NCBI GenBank assembly: GCA_033063855.1
Contig: CP093831.1
Span: 4,030,001 to 4,094,000 of the forward strand
Length of the DNA stretch: 64,000 nt
Direction of reading: 5' to 3'
Source: Smittia aterrima
Taxonomy: Eukaryota; Arthropoda; Insecta; Diptera; Chironomidae
Below the pieces are notes generated by a model. That model worked only from the letters and a program-made list of their open reading frames with translations. It was not told the DNA's origin and did not search any database. Positions 45,009 to 55,348 of the stretch are shown one piece after another (position 1 is the stretch's first letter; every line of letters starts with the position of its first letter). Position numbers and translations under genes: made by a program.

Positions 45009-46259
45009 ATGCTTTTACGAAGATCCGGTCGATTGCTGAAAAGTAATTATGGACTCTTCTCGACTGTCGCTGAGCCTAAAGGCAAATTCGAGGAATTCAG
45101 AACATCGGAGATTGAACCGAAGAACCACACGCTTGATCATGTCGGCAAATTCTATGAAATCAGTGGAGACGTGAAGAAGAAAATCTTTCGATATGGAGGA
45201 TTTCCCAAAAGTTATGACAAGCAGATTAAGACATTCAATGAGGCGACTGTAATGATTCGTAAACCTGCTGTTGAAATCATGAATTACATCAGGAACACTG
45301 ATTTCACAAAACCCATCAATCGCTACGTGCTTTACGGCGAAAATGGAACCGGCAAGTCTCTGACGATAGCTCATCTCCTTCACTATGGATTCACAAATGA
45401 TTTTGTACTTGTCCATGTTCCTTGGGTTCCATATTGGTAATTTAATATTTGACTATTGAAGTTTATTATTAATTCTTTTATTATGAAGGTACAAGCATCC
45501 TAAGGAATTTGGAAGCTCTTCAACTCAAGAAGGATTTGTCGACTTACCTCTTGATGCTGGCGCTTGGTTGTTGCATTTCAAAACACAAAATTCAGATTTG
45601 TTGACTAAACTGGATGTAAGAACAACGAAAGATTACGTTTGGAGCAAGCGTGAAACGACTGCGGCCAACTCAACTCTTCTTGAACTTGTTGATCATGGAA
45701 TCAACAGAGCTAAGTATGCATCGGACGTCATAACTGTACTGCTCGAAGAAATCAAGTCACAATCAACAAATGGAAAAATCAGAACGATGGTCTTAATCGA
45801 CGGTTACAATTCGCTGTTCTACGAGCAAACTTTTCTCAAGGGCGAGCACAAAGTGATGATCCCGTCAAGCAAGATTACTATAACCAAACCGTTCCTCGAA
45901 CTCACCAAGCATAACTGGAGCAATGGACTATGCGTTTTATCGGTTGACAAACTTGCTATGTATGGTCACACTGAAGAACGTTCACATCTTCCCATTTATT
46001 TGTGTGGACGTGAAGGTAATTTTAAATCAATTGGAAATAAATTTATTTTAATCAACTTTTTCACTCAGGATTTGAGCACTTGGATCCATTTGTCCCAGTT
46101 CAACATGATAACTACGACGATAAGGAATACGAGAGCTGCATCGCTTACTACGTTAACCGAAGATGGATCCAAAATTTAGGAGACGGGTACGATAGAGAAC
46201 TTAAATTTTTAAGTCATAACAATCCTTACAAATTAATGGAGTTGTGCAAGTCGCTATAA
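45009..46259 (+). CDS. mRpS29: Mitochondrial small ribosomal subunit protein mS29 (DAP3)
   Basis: GTP-binding component of the mitochondrial 28S subunit. Exons 45009-45436, 45489-46015, 46069-46259 (381 aa). The N-terminus MLLRRSGRLLKSNYGLFSTV is a good mitochondrial presequence. A P-loop GENGTGKS is at residues 110-117, followed by LLHYGFTNDFVLVHVPWVPYW. TMVLIDGYNSLFYE serves as the Walker-B-like strand, and VQHDNYDDKEYESCIAYYVNRRW near the C-terminus is a DAP3 hallmark. Introns are 52 and 53 nt. Start chosen as the ATG that opens the presequence. Confidence 0.96.
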
Positions 46260-49200
46260 GTAAATCATTCAGTTAAAGTAGGAAACGATGTGAATCAAAT
46301 AAGTTTGAATAAAAAAATAGTGAAGAAGTCAACTACATCAAAAAAAAAGAATTACTCGAAGTTTCACATCATTGTTGACGTTTGCTATGAAGCTTCTGAG
46401 AACTTTTTACATTTCATTACCGCCTCTTATATTTGCATTTCAGGCGATCGTCCACTGATAATTATAAGTTTAATGTACGCAGCTTTGTGTTGAGTCTTTT
46501 AATTAAATAAGATTTTTTTTTCAATGAAAAAAAATTATTTGAAATCAGTAAAAGATTCAATAAGTAAAAGCTACTGAGCTGTCGAGTTCAACGAGACTTA
46601 CTTTTTTATCAACACACAAGGTCTCACAGTAAATTGATGCGATCTATAATAAGTTTCAGAGCGAGCGTTTTTGTTCGAGATTGAAGTAATCCCTGACACT
46701 CAGCAACTCCTCTTTTTCAAATAAATTGCGTCACTAATCATAAATCTCTTAGAAGCATCTGTTAAATACAACATGCAATTAGCCTAGTGCAACAACATCT
46801 CTTCACGTTCTTGTAAAGCGCGATTTGTTTGATGATTCATAAAGCTAAAAATATAGTTCTCAATTCAACCGCTGCCGCTATCATAAAAAAAATATTTTAT
46901 AACGTTTCAATGAGTAAGCTTTAGATTCAGTTGATTTTTTTTTACTGACTCTTTGATCTGCTAATGGTTTGAGTGTGAATTAAGCTTTAGGTTCGCGTGT
47001 TTCTTCCTCATGCGGATGCTCAATCAAACAAAACGAATAATTCACATGAAACTGGTTTGACTGCCAAGTAAAGAACTCATTATTCAATAAATCAATTTTT
47101 AATGATGACAAATGATTAAGTTTCGATGCGAAAATTGGCAGGAGCGATGTCTCGACATTTTGACCTGATCTTATGTTTGATTTAATCGAAAAATTAAAAA
47201 TTACATTGCGATCAATAAAAATTAAGTTTCTCATCGTGCAAAACAAAACGTCGAATCATAAAACGTAAATCGCCGATTTTTATTGGTCGAACAGGCGTGG
47301 AACAAGGCAACGACAATGTTTTCGTCGGTAATTATTTTCTTTCAAAATGTTTCTTGGACGATGCGGCAGAACTTGATAACTTTCCTTGAACTTGACACGC
47401 AGCATGACAATTTTAGCCGACACGGCCAATGCTGGTCGCACGACGAAGGCTATTAAAACACATTTATGAATCAAGACGTATCACGATCGCCCATCATCAA
47501 CTCATCTAGAAAATTTTGTTATTCAGAGCATATTCCGCTACGGGAAAAAAGATTCTTTGAAGAGTTCCGGGTTAGAACGATCTTGTCTTCATGTCTTGTT
47601 TGTAATTCAACTGAAAAATATTTTGCAAAACGTGAGACGACAAGTGAATCTAAAAATTAATCATGAGTGCATCCCAAGTCGTTTCAAATGTTTTCGTATT
47701 AACATAATAATGAAGAAAAGTTATGAGGTCAACTGAAAATAAGAGTTGCGCAATTTGCGACCGCAACTCTTCAAAAGTTTAGAAGGCAACACTTTGAAGG
47801 TCAATCCGACTGCATCTCCTAATGGTTTCTTTTAAGCGAACTGACGTTTATTCATTACTTTGACTGAAAACCTATAACTTACAATGAGCTGCACTGGGGA
47901 GGCTCGTTCCACTCAGTTTAAGCACATAAAACTTTGATGACGGTTCGCGATAAATGTCTCGGTAAGTCTTCAACTCAGTGGGAAATTGCTCCATCATCAA
48001 CAGACGAAACGTTTCCGACAATTTGTTGGCATTGCTTTACCTAGCGATCAATCAGTTTCTACCAAAATCTTGATTCTCGTTTGGCCGAATCGATTACAAA
48101 TTCATCAAAATATTATTTTTTAAACAATTTATTTCTACAGAAGGAAAATGAAAGTAAATTTTGCCAATGACAACTAAATTTCTAATTTGTCCATGCGAAT
48201 TCGATGACATCGTAATTGCATCTAAGAGCGTACAATGTTTGTTGATTACGAATCATGTTAGGTGTTTGAAGATATTCAACAACAATGTGTCAGCATTAAT
48301 TCATTACGCTCCTCACTTTTGCTTCTTAATTCCGTTCAGGGTTCGTCGCTCTTCTCACATCAAAATCTTTTCTTGGCTTTGTTGGTTTTGTTCCTCTTCT
48401 TGGACTAATTGCGGAAATGGATTACGCCGGTGACTTGCAATTACTGTTTTGGAGCTTGAGGACATTTGCTTTGTTAGATTCTTGTGATGAATTAAATTCA
48501 TATTTCACACATTGCCTGACACCTCAAATTGCATGTTTGCTGCAACTGATCGTATAACTATCGACCTCGCAACACTGTTTTTTAAATTTCGTAGTCGATT
48601 TTAATTTACGAACAGCGGCTGGCACATCAGGGTCGTGATTCGTAGGGGAATCACAAAGTCGTAAGCATGAAATTAAATTCTTCAAGATGCCTCAAGATAA
48701 AGTCTCGTTGTTGATGAAATTAGACTAGAAAACGAAAATTAATTTTCGGTAACCTTTTCACAGAAATTATTAAATAATCGATGCAGCATTGAGTTGCATT
48801 TGATGGTCTATCCGATTGTAATTAGAGAGAACTCCATCCATCATGTTCAGATGCTGCGAATTCAAGTTTTGAGCCGAAGCGAAGTTGATGAGTTTTGACA
48901 CGGATTAACAAACGCTTCAAGATTTTTTCAATAAAAAAATTACGATGAAGACTTTCAGTTTCTTAAACATCTCAATAAACGTTTGTTTTTGTTAGTGCCG
49001 CTATCGGTACTTTGCGTTTAGATGACATGATTGGGGACTCCCATTTCTGTGCTATTCTCAAATGAAGATTTTTCTCATCGTAACTGTTGAGCATTTAGTC
49101 TGAGAGTTCTTGAAGGCATAACAAATTGTAATTAACTGTTTTGTAGCTGTCAAGGCCGCAGAAGACGGACAAAACAATTAAGAATGTAAGTGGATGATTT

Positions 49201-49874
49201 TGATCCGCGTTTCTCTATATTTGAACTACTGACCAATGTCTTCCGAAGTCAATTGGCAAAAAAACCGACCAATTTGCTGTTTTTCGGTGAATTCCTTTGA
49301 TTACTTCTTTGAGAGGGTCCGAGTGAGCTTTGATTGATTCTCCCCACAAAATTTAAAGCACGCAAACAAAAACTATTACGGCACTTCGTTTGTTATTCAG
49401 AGATTACTCAAAGCTTCCTGATTCAGATTTTGCTTTTCTTTCAATACTCGACATCAATGATCTCTCAACTCTTAATGACCATAAGTTAAATCTGTTAATG
49501 AGTGGAAGCCTCAATTACAAATCAAGTGTTGGGAATCAATGTATTATTCAATTATTCGAGTTAAACAATTGTTGACTCTGCTACTGTGAAAAGTAAATTG
49601 TTATGACACATCTCATCGGAGATTAAGCTAAATCAACATAGAACGATCAAATGTCTCGTCTTACATTTTCACTTTCGTTGGATTGTTCGGTAAGTAACCG
49701 TCGTCGTCTCCCTCCTTTTGCCTTCGCACTAACTTCGAAGCGCCAACACAAACGAAGCCGCTTGTAGCTACAATGATTCTCCAGATCAACGTCTAGTAAA
49801 ACGAAGAAAAAAAAACGCATCTTCGCTTAAATTTTGCCCGACACTCAAAGCTTTGGGAAGAATCTTTTTTCGAA
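46260..49874. other. 3.6-kb gene-free stretch
   Basis: AT-rich. The longest frames (for example minus 46980-47246 and plus 48161-48433) show no domain, no signal peptide and no good partner exons. It may contain long-range regulatory DNA for the glycine-rich gene or non-coding RNA, but I see nothing specific. Confidence 0.45.
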
Positions 49875-49908
49875 TATAAAGCCAGCCAGCAGAGTTCACA
49901 ACATCAGT
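49875..49908 (+). promoter_or_regulatory. TATA/Inr core promoter of the glycine-rich gene
   Basis: TATAAA at 49875-49880 is followed 31 nt downstream by an arthropod initiator ATCAGT (A at 49906). The start codon is at 49953, giving a ~47-nt leader. This is typical of strongly expressed secreted structural proteins. Confidence 0.75.
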
Positions 49909-49952
49909 TTCAATTTCAATTTCAACGAGAAACACTTGCTTGGATTACTACG

Positions 49953-51168
49953 ATGAAGGTGCGAGGATTAACAACATAAAATATAAATTGACAGAAGATG
50001 AAAAAAATATTTAAATGAAATTCGTTGAGATGAAAGTGAAATAATTCGAAATTATGTGCAAATTTCAGGTTTTTGTGTGCTTGTTGGCATGTGTCGCTGT
50101 TTGCTCAGCTTCTTTCAGTAAATTCGGAGGAGGAGGAGGCGGCGGCGGCGGATGGTCGTCAGGAGGCGGTGGCGGCTATGGCGGCGGCTCTCAAGGTATT
50201 GTTAAAATAATTAATAAAAAAAAGTTAAAACCATTTAAAAAACAAAAAAAAAATATTTTTGATGAAAATTTGCTAACGAAAGAAAATATTTACAGGCTGG
50301 TCATCAGGAGGCGGTGGCGGATATGGTGGCGGCGGCTCTAAAGGCTGGTCGTCAGGAGGCGGCTCAGGAGGCTGGTCCTCAGGCGGAGGAGGTTTCGGAG
50401 GCGGCTCGAAAGGTATTGTTAAAATTAATGAAACTTTAAAAAAAAATTATTAAAACTTTGCAAAATTATGTTTTGTGAAAAAATAAAATATTCGTGGAAA
50501 ATCGATTAACGAAGGATAATATTTCAGGCTGGTCCTCAGGAGGTGGAGGAGGCTATGGAGGAGGCGGTCATGGAGGAGGAGGAGGTAAATTGAAATACTT
50601 CTTTGAATCTTCAGCAAATATTTATTGATTTATGATTTAACAGGCCAAGTGATCAAAATTATTAAGATTGTCCCAGTTTCATCAGGCGGAGGCGGCGGCG
50701 GACACGGTAAGACAATATATAATATTATTTAATCATATCTAGTTAACCGCTGAAGGTTTTAGTAAATAAAAATTCTGTTACAAAAATTAATGAAAATTTT
50801 TTCCCAGGAGGTTGGTCATCAGGAGGCGGCGGCGGCTATGGCGGCGGCGGATCTTCAGGATGGTCTAAGCCAGTATCTTCGGGCTGGAGCTCAGGAGGTT
50901 CAGGAGGATATGGCGGCGGAAACTCAGGCTGGTCAAGTAAGTTTTTACCTTTTCTTTGAAAATAAGAAAAAAATTCTTAGAAAATATTTAACATTTTTAT
51001 TTCTTAGGCGGAGGTGGAGGTGGAAGCTCAGGATGGTCTAAGCCAATTTCTTCGGGCTGGAGTTCAGGAGGAGGTTCAGGAGGATATGGCGGCGGAAACT
51101 CAGGCTGGTCATCAGGAGGATCCGGCGGTTATGGCTCAGGAGGCTCGGGAGGATCCGGATGGTGGTAA
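49953..51168 (+). CDS. Secreted glycine-rich structural protein
   Basis: Cuticle- or silk-like protein of 219 aa. Exons: 49953-49958 (Met-Lys only), 50069-50195, 50296-50412, 50528-50584, 50644-50706, 50808-50936, 51008-51168. Signal peptide MKVFVCLLACVAVCSA, then Gly/Ser/Trp/Tyr repeats such as GWSSGGGGGYGGG. One non-repetitive exon carries QVIKIIKIVPVSS, a beta-prone segment of the kind found in insect glycine-rich cuticle proteins. The end is SGGSGGSGWW. All introns after the first are phase 1, so every internal exon can be duplicated or skipped in frame. Two AATAAA signals follow (51267, 51281). The exact role (cuticle, eggshell or secreted fibre) is unknown. Confidence 0.88.
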
Positions 51169-51425
51169 TCTGTAAACCGCCTACATCGACCTGCTTGAAA
51201 ATCTTTTGTAAAAAAAATTCATCCAGCCGCTACTCTAAAATGTGATCAAGTGAATAATTTATTTACAATAAAACTCTTTTAATAAAACTTGTTGAGACGT
51301 TATTTCTTATGTCCGGCTTCGCAACCACGAGTTATACTGTAAATAAATGCTTCATTCCTTTCAAGATGAAGGCACAGTCAACAAGAAAAAAATGCACAAA
51401 GATTTATTTAAAAATAGTTTTTAAT

Positions 51426-52808
51426 TTATTGACGGTTTGGAAAATTATGTTTAATATCAAAGTTGGCGAGACTTTGAAGAAGTTCAAGTTTCACTGCAGT
51501 CTGAAGATGCGCAGGATATTTCTGTAGCATAATGCCGATCGTTTTTCCAAACATGACATTTTCATCGGCTGAATCGTTTGGTTCCTCTACTCGACGACTG
51601 ATATTTGACGAAGACTCTGATTGCTGTAATTTGCGTTTGACAACAGGCTCTTCATGAAAATCTACTGAGAGTCTATGCTTATGTGTGTTTTCACTTAACC
51701 ATTCTTCCTTTTTAATCTCTTCAACCGAAACAAGAATGTCGTCCTCGTGGATTTGGTCCATGTTCTCTTCACTAAATGCTTCTTCTTCTGCTTCAAATAA
51801 ATCCTCGCGATCAGCAATTTCTTCATTTTCTTCAACAGTCTCTTCATCGTAGTCTTCATGTTCAAGAACATTTCCACTCTCGTCATAGCATTCAACGTAC
51901 TGATCAGATACTTCGAGTTCGTACGTTTCTTGTGAACTTCCTTCTTTGATAGTTTCAGAAATCATGCAAGTTTCTAATTGATCAATGTGAAGTTTGCTTT
52001 CATCTTCACTTGATTCGTGATGGTCCCAATTATCTTGAGAATTATCAGACATCAAGTCTGTTGCTTCAGCTTCGTAGCGTTTTGACTTGACGTGACTGAC
52101 AAGAAAAAGCATATCACGGAAAAATGCTGAACAGTTAATTTGCTTATCAGAATCAATGTTCTTTGTCCGACGGAGTTCTCTGACAAATCTGTCGCGCATA
52201 ACTCTCCAGCGCTTTTGCAATGATTTCACTTCCCATCCACAAATAGCAGCGACTTCGTTCCAAGCTTTTCGTCTTAAATTCGGTGATCGGAAGTCTTCGT
52301 GTCGTCTATCGTATAAAACAGGTCTTTCTTTTACAAGATTAGTTAGCTTGCTCTCGTCGAAAATACTTTTGACAAGCGTTTGTTTCACTTCAATGGCCTT
52401 CTGTTCCTCTTCCTCGGTATTCTTCCTATAATCGGGTTTAAGATTGACATAGGGTTCAAGGAAAGTACATGAGTCGTACAAAGACCAGGTTGGAGCGATT
52501 TGGTCTTTCTTGAATTTCCGATATGCGACAGAAAACTTTTCTCTCAACACTTTCCATCGTTTTTGAACCAAGTTTTCTAAAATAAAGAAAATCAATATTT
52601 TGCAATTTAATGAATTGATTAAATGTAACTTACGGTCTTCAATGTTAAGTGTTTTTGATATCGTTGCCCATACATTAGCTCGCAGTGGAAGATTTCGATA
52701 ATCTGTGTTTTTGACATCATAGAGAAAGTCATGATCCTTCACAAGTGAAATCAATTCCACGTCGTAGTTTGCTATTTGAGGTTCTTCCTTCTCACGAAAT
52801 TTGATCAT
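51426..52808 (-). CDS. MADF-BESS domain protein with two MADF domains
   Basis: Myb/SANT-like DNA-binding transcription factor family expanded in insects. Exons 52808-52634 and 52576-51426 (441 aa), with a 57-nt intron. MADF1 runs from LISLVKDHDFLYDVKNTDYR to SLYDSCTFLEPYV. MADF2 runs from LTNLVKERPVLYDRRHEDFR to FFRDMLFLVSHV, with RKAWNEVAAICGWEVKSLQK in the middle. A long acidic region is followed by a BESS-like helix near the end (FGKTIGIMLQKYPAHLQTAVKLELL, given here only as its location, residues ~398-422). The intron contains no in-frame stop and is a multiple of three. No orthologue named. Confidence 0.87.
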   Translation of the reverse strand: MIKFREKEEPQIANYDVELISLVKDHDFLYDVKNTDYRNLPLRANVWATISKTLNIEDRKLHLINSLNCKILIFFILENLVQKRWKVLREKFSVAYRKFKKDQIAPTWSLYDSCTFLEPYVNLKPDYRKNTEEEEQKAIEVKQTLVKSIFDESKLTNLVKERPVLYDRRHEDFRSPNLRRKAWNEVAAICGWEVKSLQKRWRVMRDRFVRELRRTKNIDSDKQINCSAFFRDMLFLVSHVKSKRYEAEATDLMSDNSQDNWDHHESSEDESKLHIDQLETCMISETIKEGSSQETYELEVSDQYVECYDESGNVLEHEDYDEETVEENEEIADREDLFEAEEEAFSEENMDQIHEDDILVSVEEIKKEEWLSENTHKHRLSVDFHEEPVVKRKLQQSESSSNISRRVEEPNDSADENVMFGKTIGIMLQKYPAHLQTAVKLELLQSLANFDIKHNFPNRQ

Positions 52809-52980
52809 AGCCTTTCTTTAATTAATGTAGTTTCTTAAAATCAACAAAAACACGAATTAAATTCAAAAACGCAAACAACGCAGAAGCGACGCAGACGACA
52901 GTCGGATAAGTTAAAACTTCAAATAAACTTGCAAAATAAAAGTTTAGGCGCGAAACAAATTGTTTTCATTTCTTACTAAA
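52809..52980. promoter_or_regulatory. Very short divergent promoter, MADF-BESS / RNase H2B
   Basis: Only 172 bp separate the two start codons, so both 5' leaders and the promoter elements must share this segment. No TATA box in canonical position. Confidence 0.5.
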
Positions 52981-53904
52981 ATGTCGAAGAAAACGAAAAG
53001 AGCTGTCGATCTCAAAGTGCAAAACAGTCTAACCAAAGTGCTTTTCATTCCAAGTAAGTTAATTGCTATTTGATATTAAAAGAAAATTAACTTCAACCAA
53101 AATCTTTTAGAAAATCTTCTAAACAACAAACAAAATGAATTGGAGATGATTCCTCTAGAACTTCCAAGGAAGAAGACACTGATCATGAAATCTGATGACG
53201 GAATTATTTATGAGATGCTCCAGTTCAACGAGAAGCATCGAAGTTGGTTTCTTGACGACACAGTTTGCAGCAACGGAAAGATTTACATCCCCACAAAGAT
53301 CGACCCACTCTTCATCTTTCTTCAGTACATTGAAGAACATTGCCAAACAAAAGCTCAACCGTTGGATCAAATAATGCGAGATTCAGTAGAAGTTTTCATC
53401 GAAGTTCTTAAAATTGAACAAATGAGAATGGTTGCTGATCAAAGAGGTCCTGATGATCTTAAGGCTTTCATGTGGAATGAGGAGAAAACACTGAAATGGC
53501 TGAAGAAGAAATTCACACTTGTCAAGAATTCCCTGAAAGCTCAAAATATAATCAGCGCTGGTGCTTCTTCAATGAACTTTGTCAAGTCGACGACTGACGA
53601 GTCTTCAGCGAATGATGAAGATCTTGACGAAGCAGCTTTAGGCATCGTATCCGAATATCTTTCTCTGAATATGATCAAGAAGCTTGACGACTGCTTTGGG
53701 ATCAGCGAGAAATCTAATTCACTGAAGAGAAAATCTGAAAAAATTCGTGAGAGCGACAGCAAGCGAATTAAGATCGAAGAGCAAGAAGCGATTTTAACTC
53801 CCATAACGAATAAGGAACTTCCAAAAGTGACATCAAAGTCGAAAGCTTTAGAGAAGGCAGCAAAGGGAAGCAAGTCGATTAGTTCTTTCTTTACAAAAAA
53901 GTAG
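52981..53904 (+). CDS. Ribonuclease H2 subunit B
   Basis: Non-catalytic subunit of the RNase H2 complex, which removes ribonucleotides from DNA. Exons 52981-53053 and 53111-53904 (288 aa). The family core is visible: HRSWFLDDTVCSNGKIYIP, then KIDPLFIFLQYIEEH and QPLDQIM, and the helical KAFMWNEEKTLKWLKKK. The C-terminus reads SKSISSFFTKK, a PIP-box-like sequence (hydrophobic at position 4, FF at 7-8) that in the human protein contacts PCNA. The stop is 9 nt from the stop of the convergent N6AMT1 gene. Confidence 0.92.
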
Positions 53905-53913
53905 CGAATTTAT

Positions 53914-54606
53914 TTATTCTCCGACTTTTGTTATCTTCAATACAATTAAATGTTCACCTCTGATCTTTCTATCGATGACTTGAGCTGATTCAAAACCTTG
54001 TTTGTAGAAATCTTTCTTTATCTTTTCGGGATTGTTGTCTTTGATATTGAGCAAATAAAAGGGAGCCAGAATTTCATTTAAACTCTTGATGACTCGATTT
54101 ATTATTTCACATCCATCAGCTCCTCCTACCCAAGACCTTATCAGCAGTTTATCTTCAACTGGAGATTGAAACACTTTTTCAGCATCATCGTCGTACAACT
54201 TTTCATGCTCGGGAATGTTTAAAGTTTCGTTGTCATCTGAGGGTGTTGGAACATAAGGAGGATTGAATATTAGCAGATCAATAGAGTTTGGCTTGAAACA
54301 CGAAAGCAGATCCATATTGATAACATCAACGTTTACATTGTTAGCTTTACTGGTCCGAGCAGTTGCATTGCAGGCAAATTTGTTAATATCTACGGCCAGG
54401 AAGCTTGCTGTATTTAAATATTTTGCTAATGCAGTAATCACGATCCCTGATCCTGAGCCAATCTCCAGACAGACTGAAGGCTTTCTTTCTTTCAATAATG
54501 AGAGATCCAGTTCTAACGCATCCAATAAAATGAAGGAATCTTCTGAAGGTTCATAGACGTGGTTGTAATCTTGTGCAGTTAAATGAGAATATGAAGGAGT
54601 TTCCAT
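53914..54606 (-). CDS. HemK2/N6AMT1 class methyltransferase (eRF1 glutamine methylase)
   Basis: SAM-dependent Rossmann-fold methyltransferase, single exon, 230 aa. In other eukaryotes it methylates Gln of the GGQ motif in eRF1 together with TRMT112. Motif I LEIGSGSGIVITAL, acidic residue in LAVDINKFAC and the catalytic NPPYVPTP are clear. An NPEKIKKDFYKQGF segment lies near the end. The ATG at 54606 follows the Snapin stop by one base on the same strand. The minus-strand AATAAA (53913-53918) overlaps the stop codon, so the mRNA must end inside the RNase H2B coding region. Confidence 0.93.
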   Translation of the reverse strand: METPSYSHLTAQDYNHVYEPSEDSFILLDALELDLSLLKERKPSVCLEIGSGSGIVITALAKYLNTASFLAVDINKFACNATARTSKANNVNVDVINMDLLSCFKPNSIDLLIFNPPYVPTPSDDNETLNIPEHEKLYDDDAEKVFQSPVEDKLLIRSWVGGADGCEIINRVIKSLNEILAPFYLLNIKDNNPEKIKKDFYKQGFESAQVIDRKIRGEHLIVLKITKVGE

Positions 54607-54607
54607 G

Positions 54608-55038
54608 TTATTTCTTCGCGAGTTCACTAGCCTCAACTTTTTGATTCATTGACTGAAGACGATCTTGAGCTGATTGCAGAACGTTTGTCAATACCGTAAC
54701 TTTACTTTTAATCACTGTGAGCTTCTTTAGAGCTTCATCCAGATCAGAATAGTCTTGTTGGTTTTGCCTGCTTATTTGATCTTTGATCACTGCTGACAAG
54801 ATATCAATTTGGGCGTTAATATTCAGTTGAACGAGTCTATAATATTAAAAGGTAAATAAGATTTCAAAAGAATTTATAAATAAACTTACTGAGTTTGTTT
54901 CACTTTGCAATCTAAATTCTCAATGATTGGACTAAAGAATCCTAAGAAACCCTCGGCCAGCAACTCCCTCGTTGGATTTTCAATAAAGTTTTCAGTGTTA
55001 TCGTCGTCTATCGAAGTTACGGAGCTGTTTTCTGACAT
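54608..55038 (-). CDS. Snapin: Snapin (BLOC-1 subunit, SNARE-associated)
   Basis: Small coiled-coil subunit of BLOC-1/BORC involved in lysosome-related organelles, endosome transport and vesicle priming. Exons 55038-54890 and 54836-54608 (125 aa). The family pattern RELLAEGFLGFFSPIIENLD is near the N-terminus. The helical INAQIDILSAVIKDQI and the C-terminal KVTVLTNVLQSAQDRLQSMN match human snapin (NNILQNAQERLRRLN). The reading frame ends one base before the start of the methyltransferase, which strongly suggests one shared transcript. Confidence 0.92.
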
Positions 55039-55348
55039 TCTTACAAAATTCACAAAAAAATCGTAAGCTACGAGTCCAATCCAATGGAAAACGAAAAATT
55101 TGACATGAATTCAAAGCTGAGCGTCAAAATTTATTTCAAAAAATTTGAAGAAACGCTATTCGGAAAATATTAAATCGCTGAAAAGTGCAGTAATTAAAGC
55201 GAAATTATTGATTGGAGTCATTGAATCCAAGTGATCGTGTTGCTCCAGACTTGGCGGAGATAAAAGTTTGGCTGCCTAAGTGAAAATTAAGCGAGAAATT
55301 CGAAAAAATAATTTCAAGTTTTCGTTGTATGAGTAATTTGTTGTTGCA
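55039..55348. promoter_or_regulatory. Probable bidirectional promoter, Snapin / Myb
   Basis: 310 bp between the Snapin start (minus) and the upstream Myb start (plus). No TATA box. Confidence 0.5.

Noticed and set aside
46980..47246. Minus-strand 88-codon frame, considered as the last exon of a chemoreceptor
   Set aside because: No transmembrane pattern and no upstream exons encoding one; end of frame has no receptor motif.
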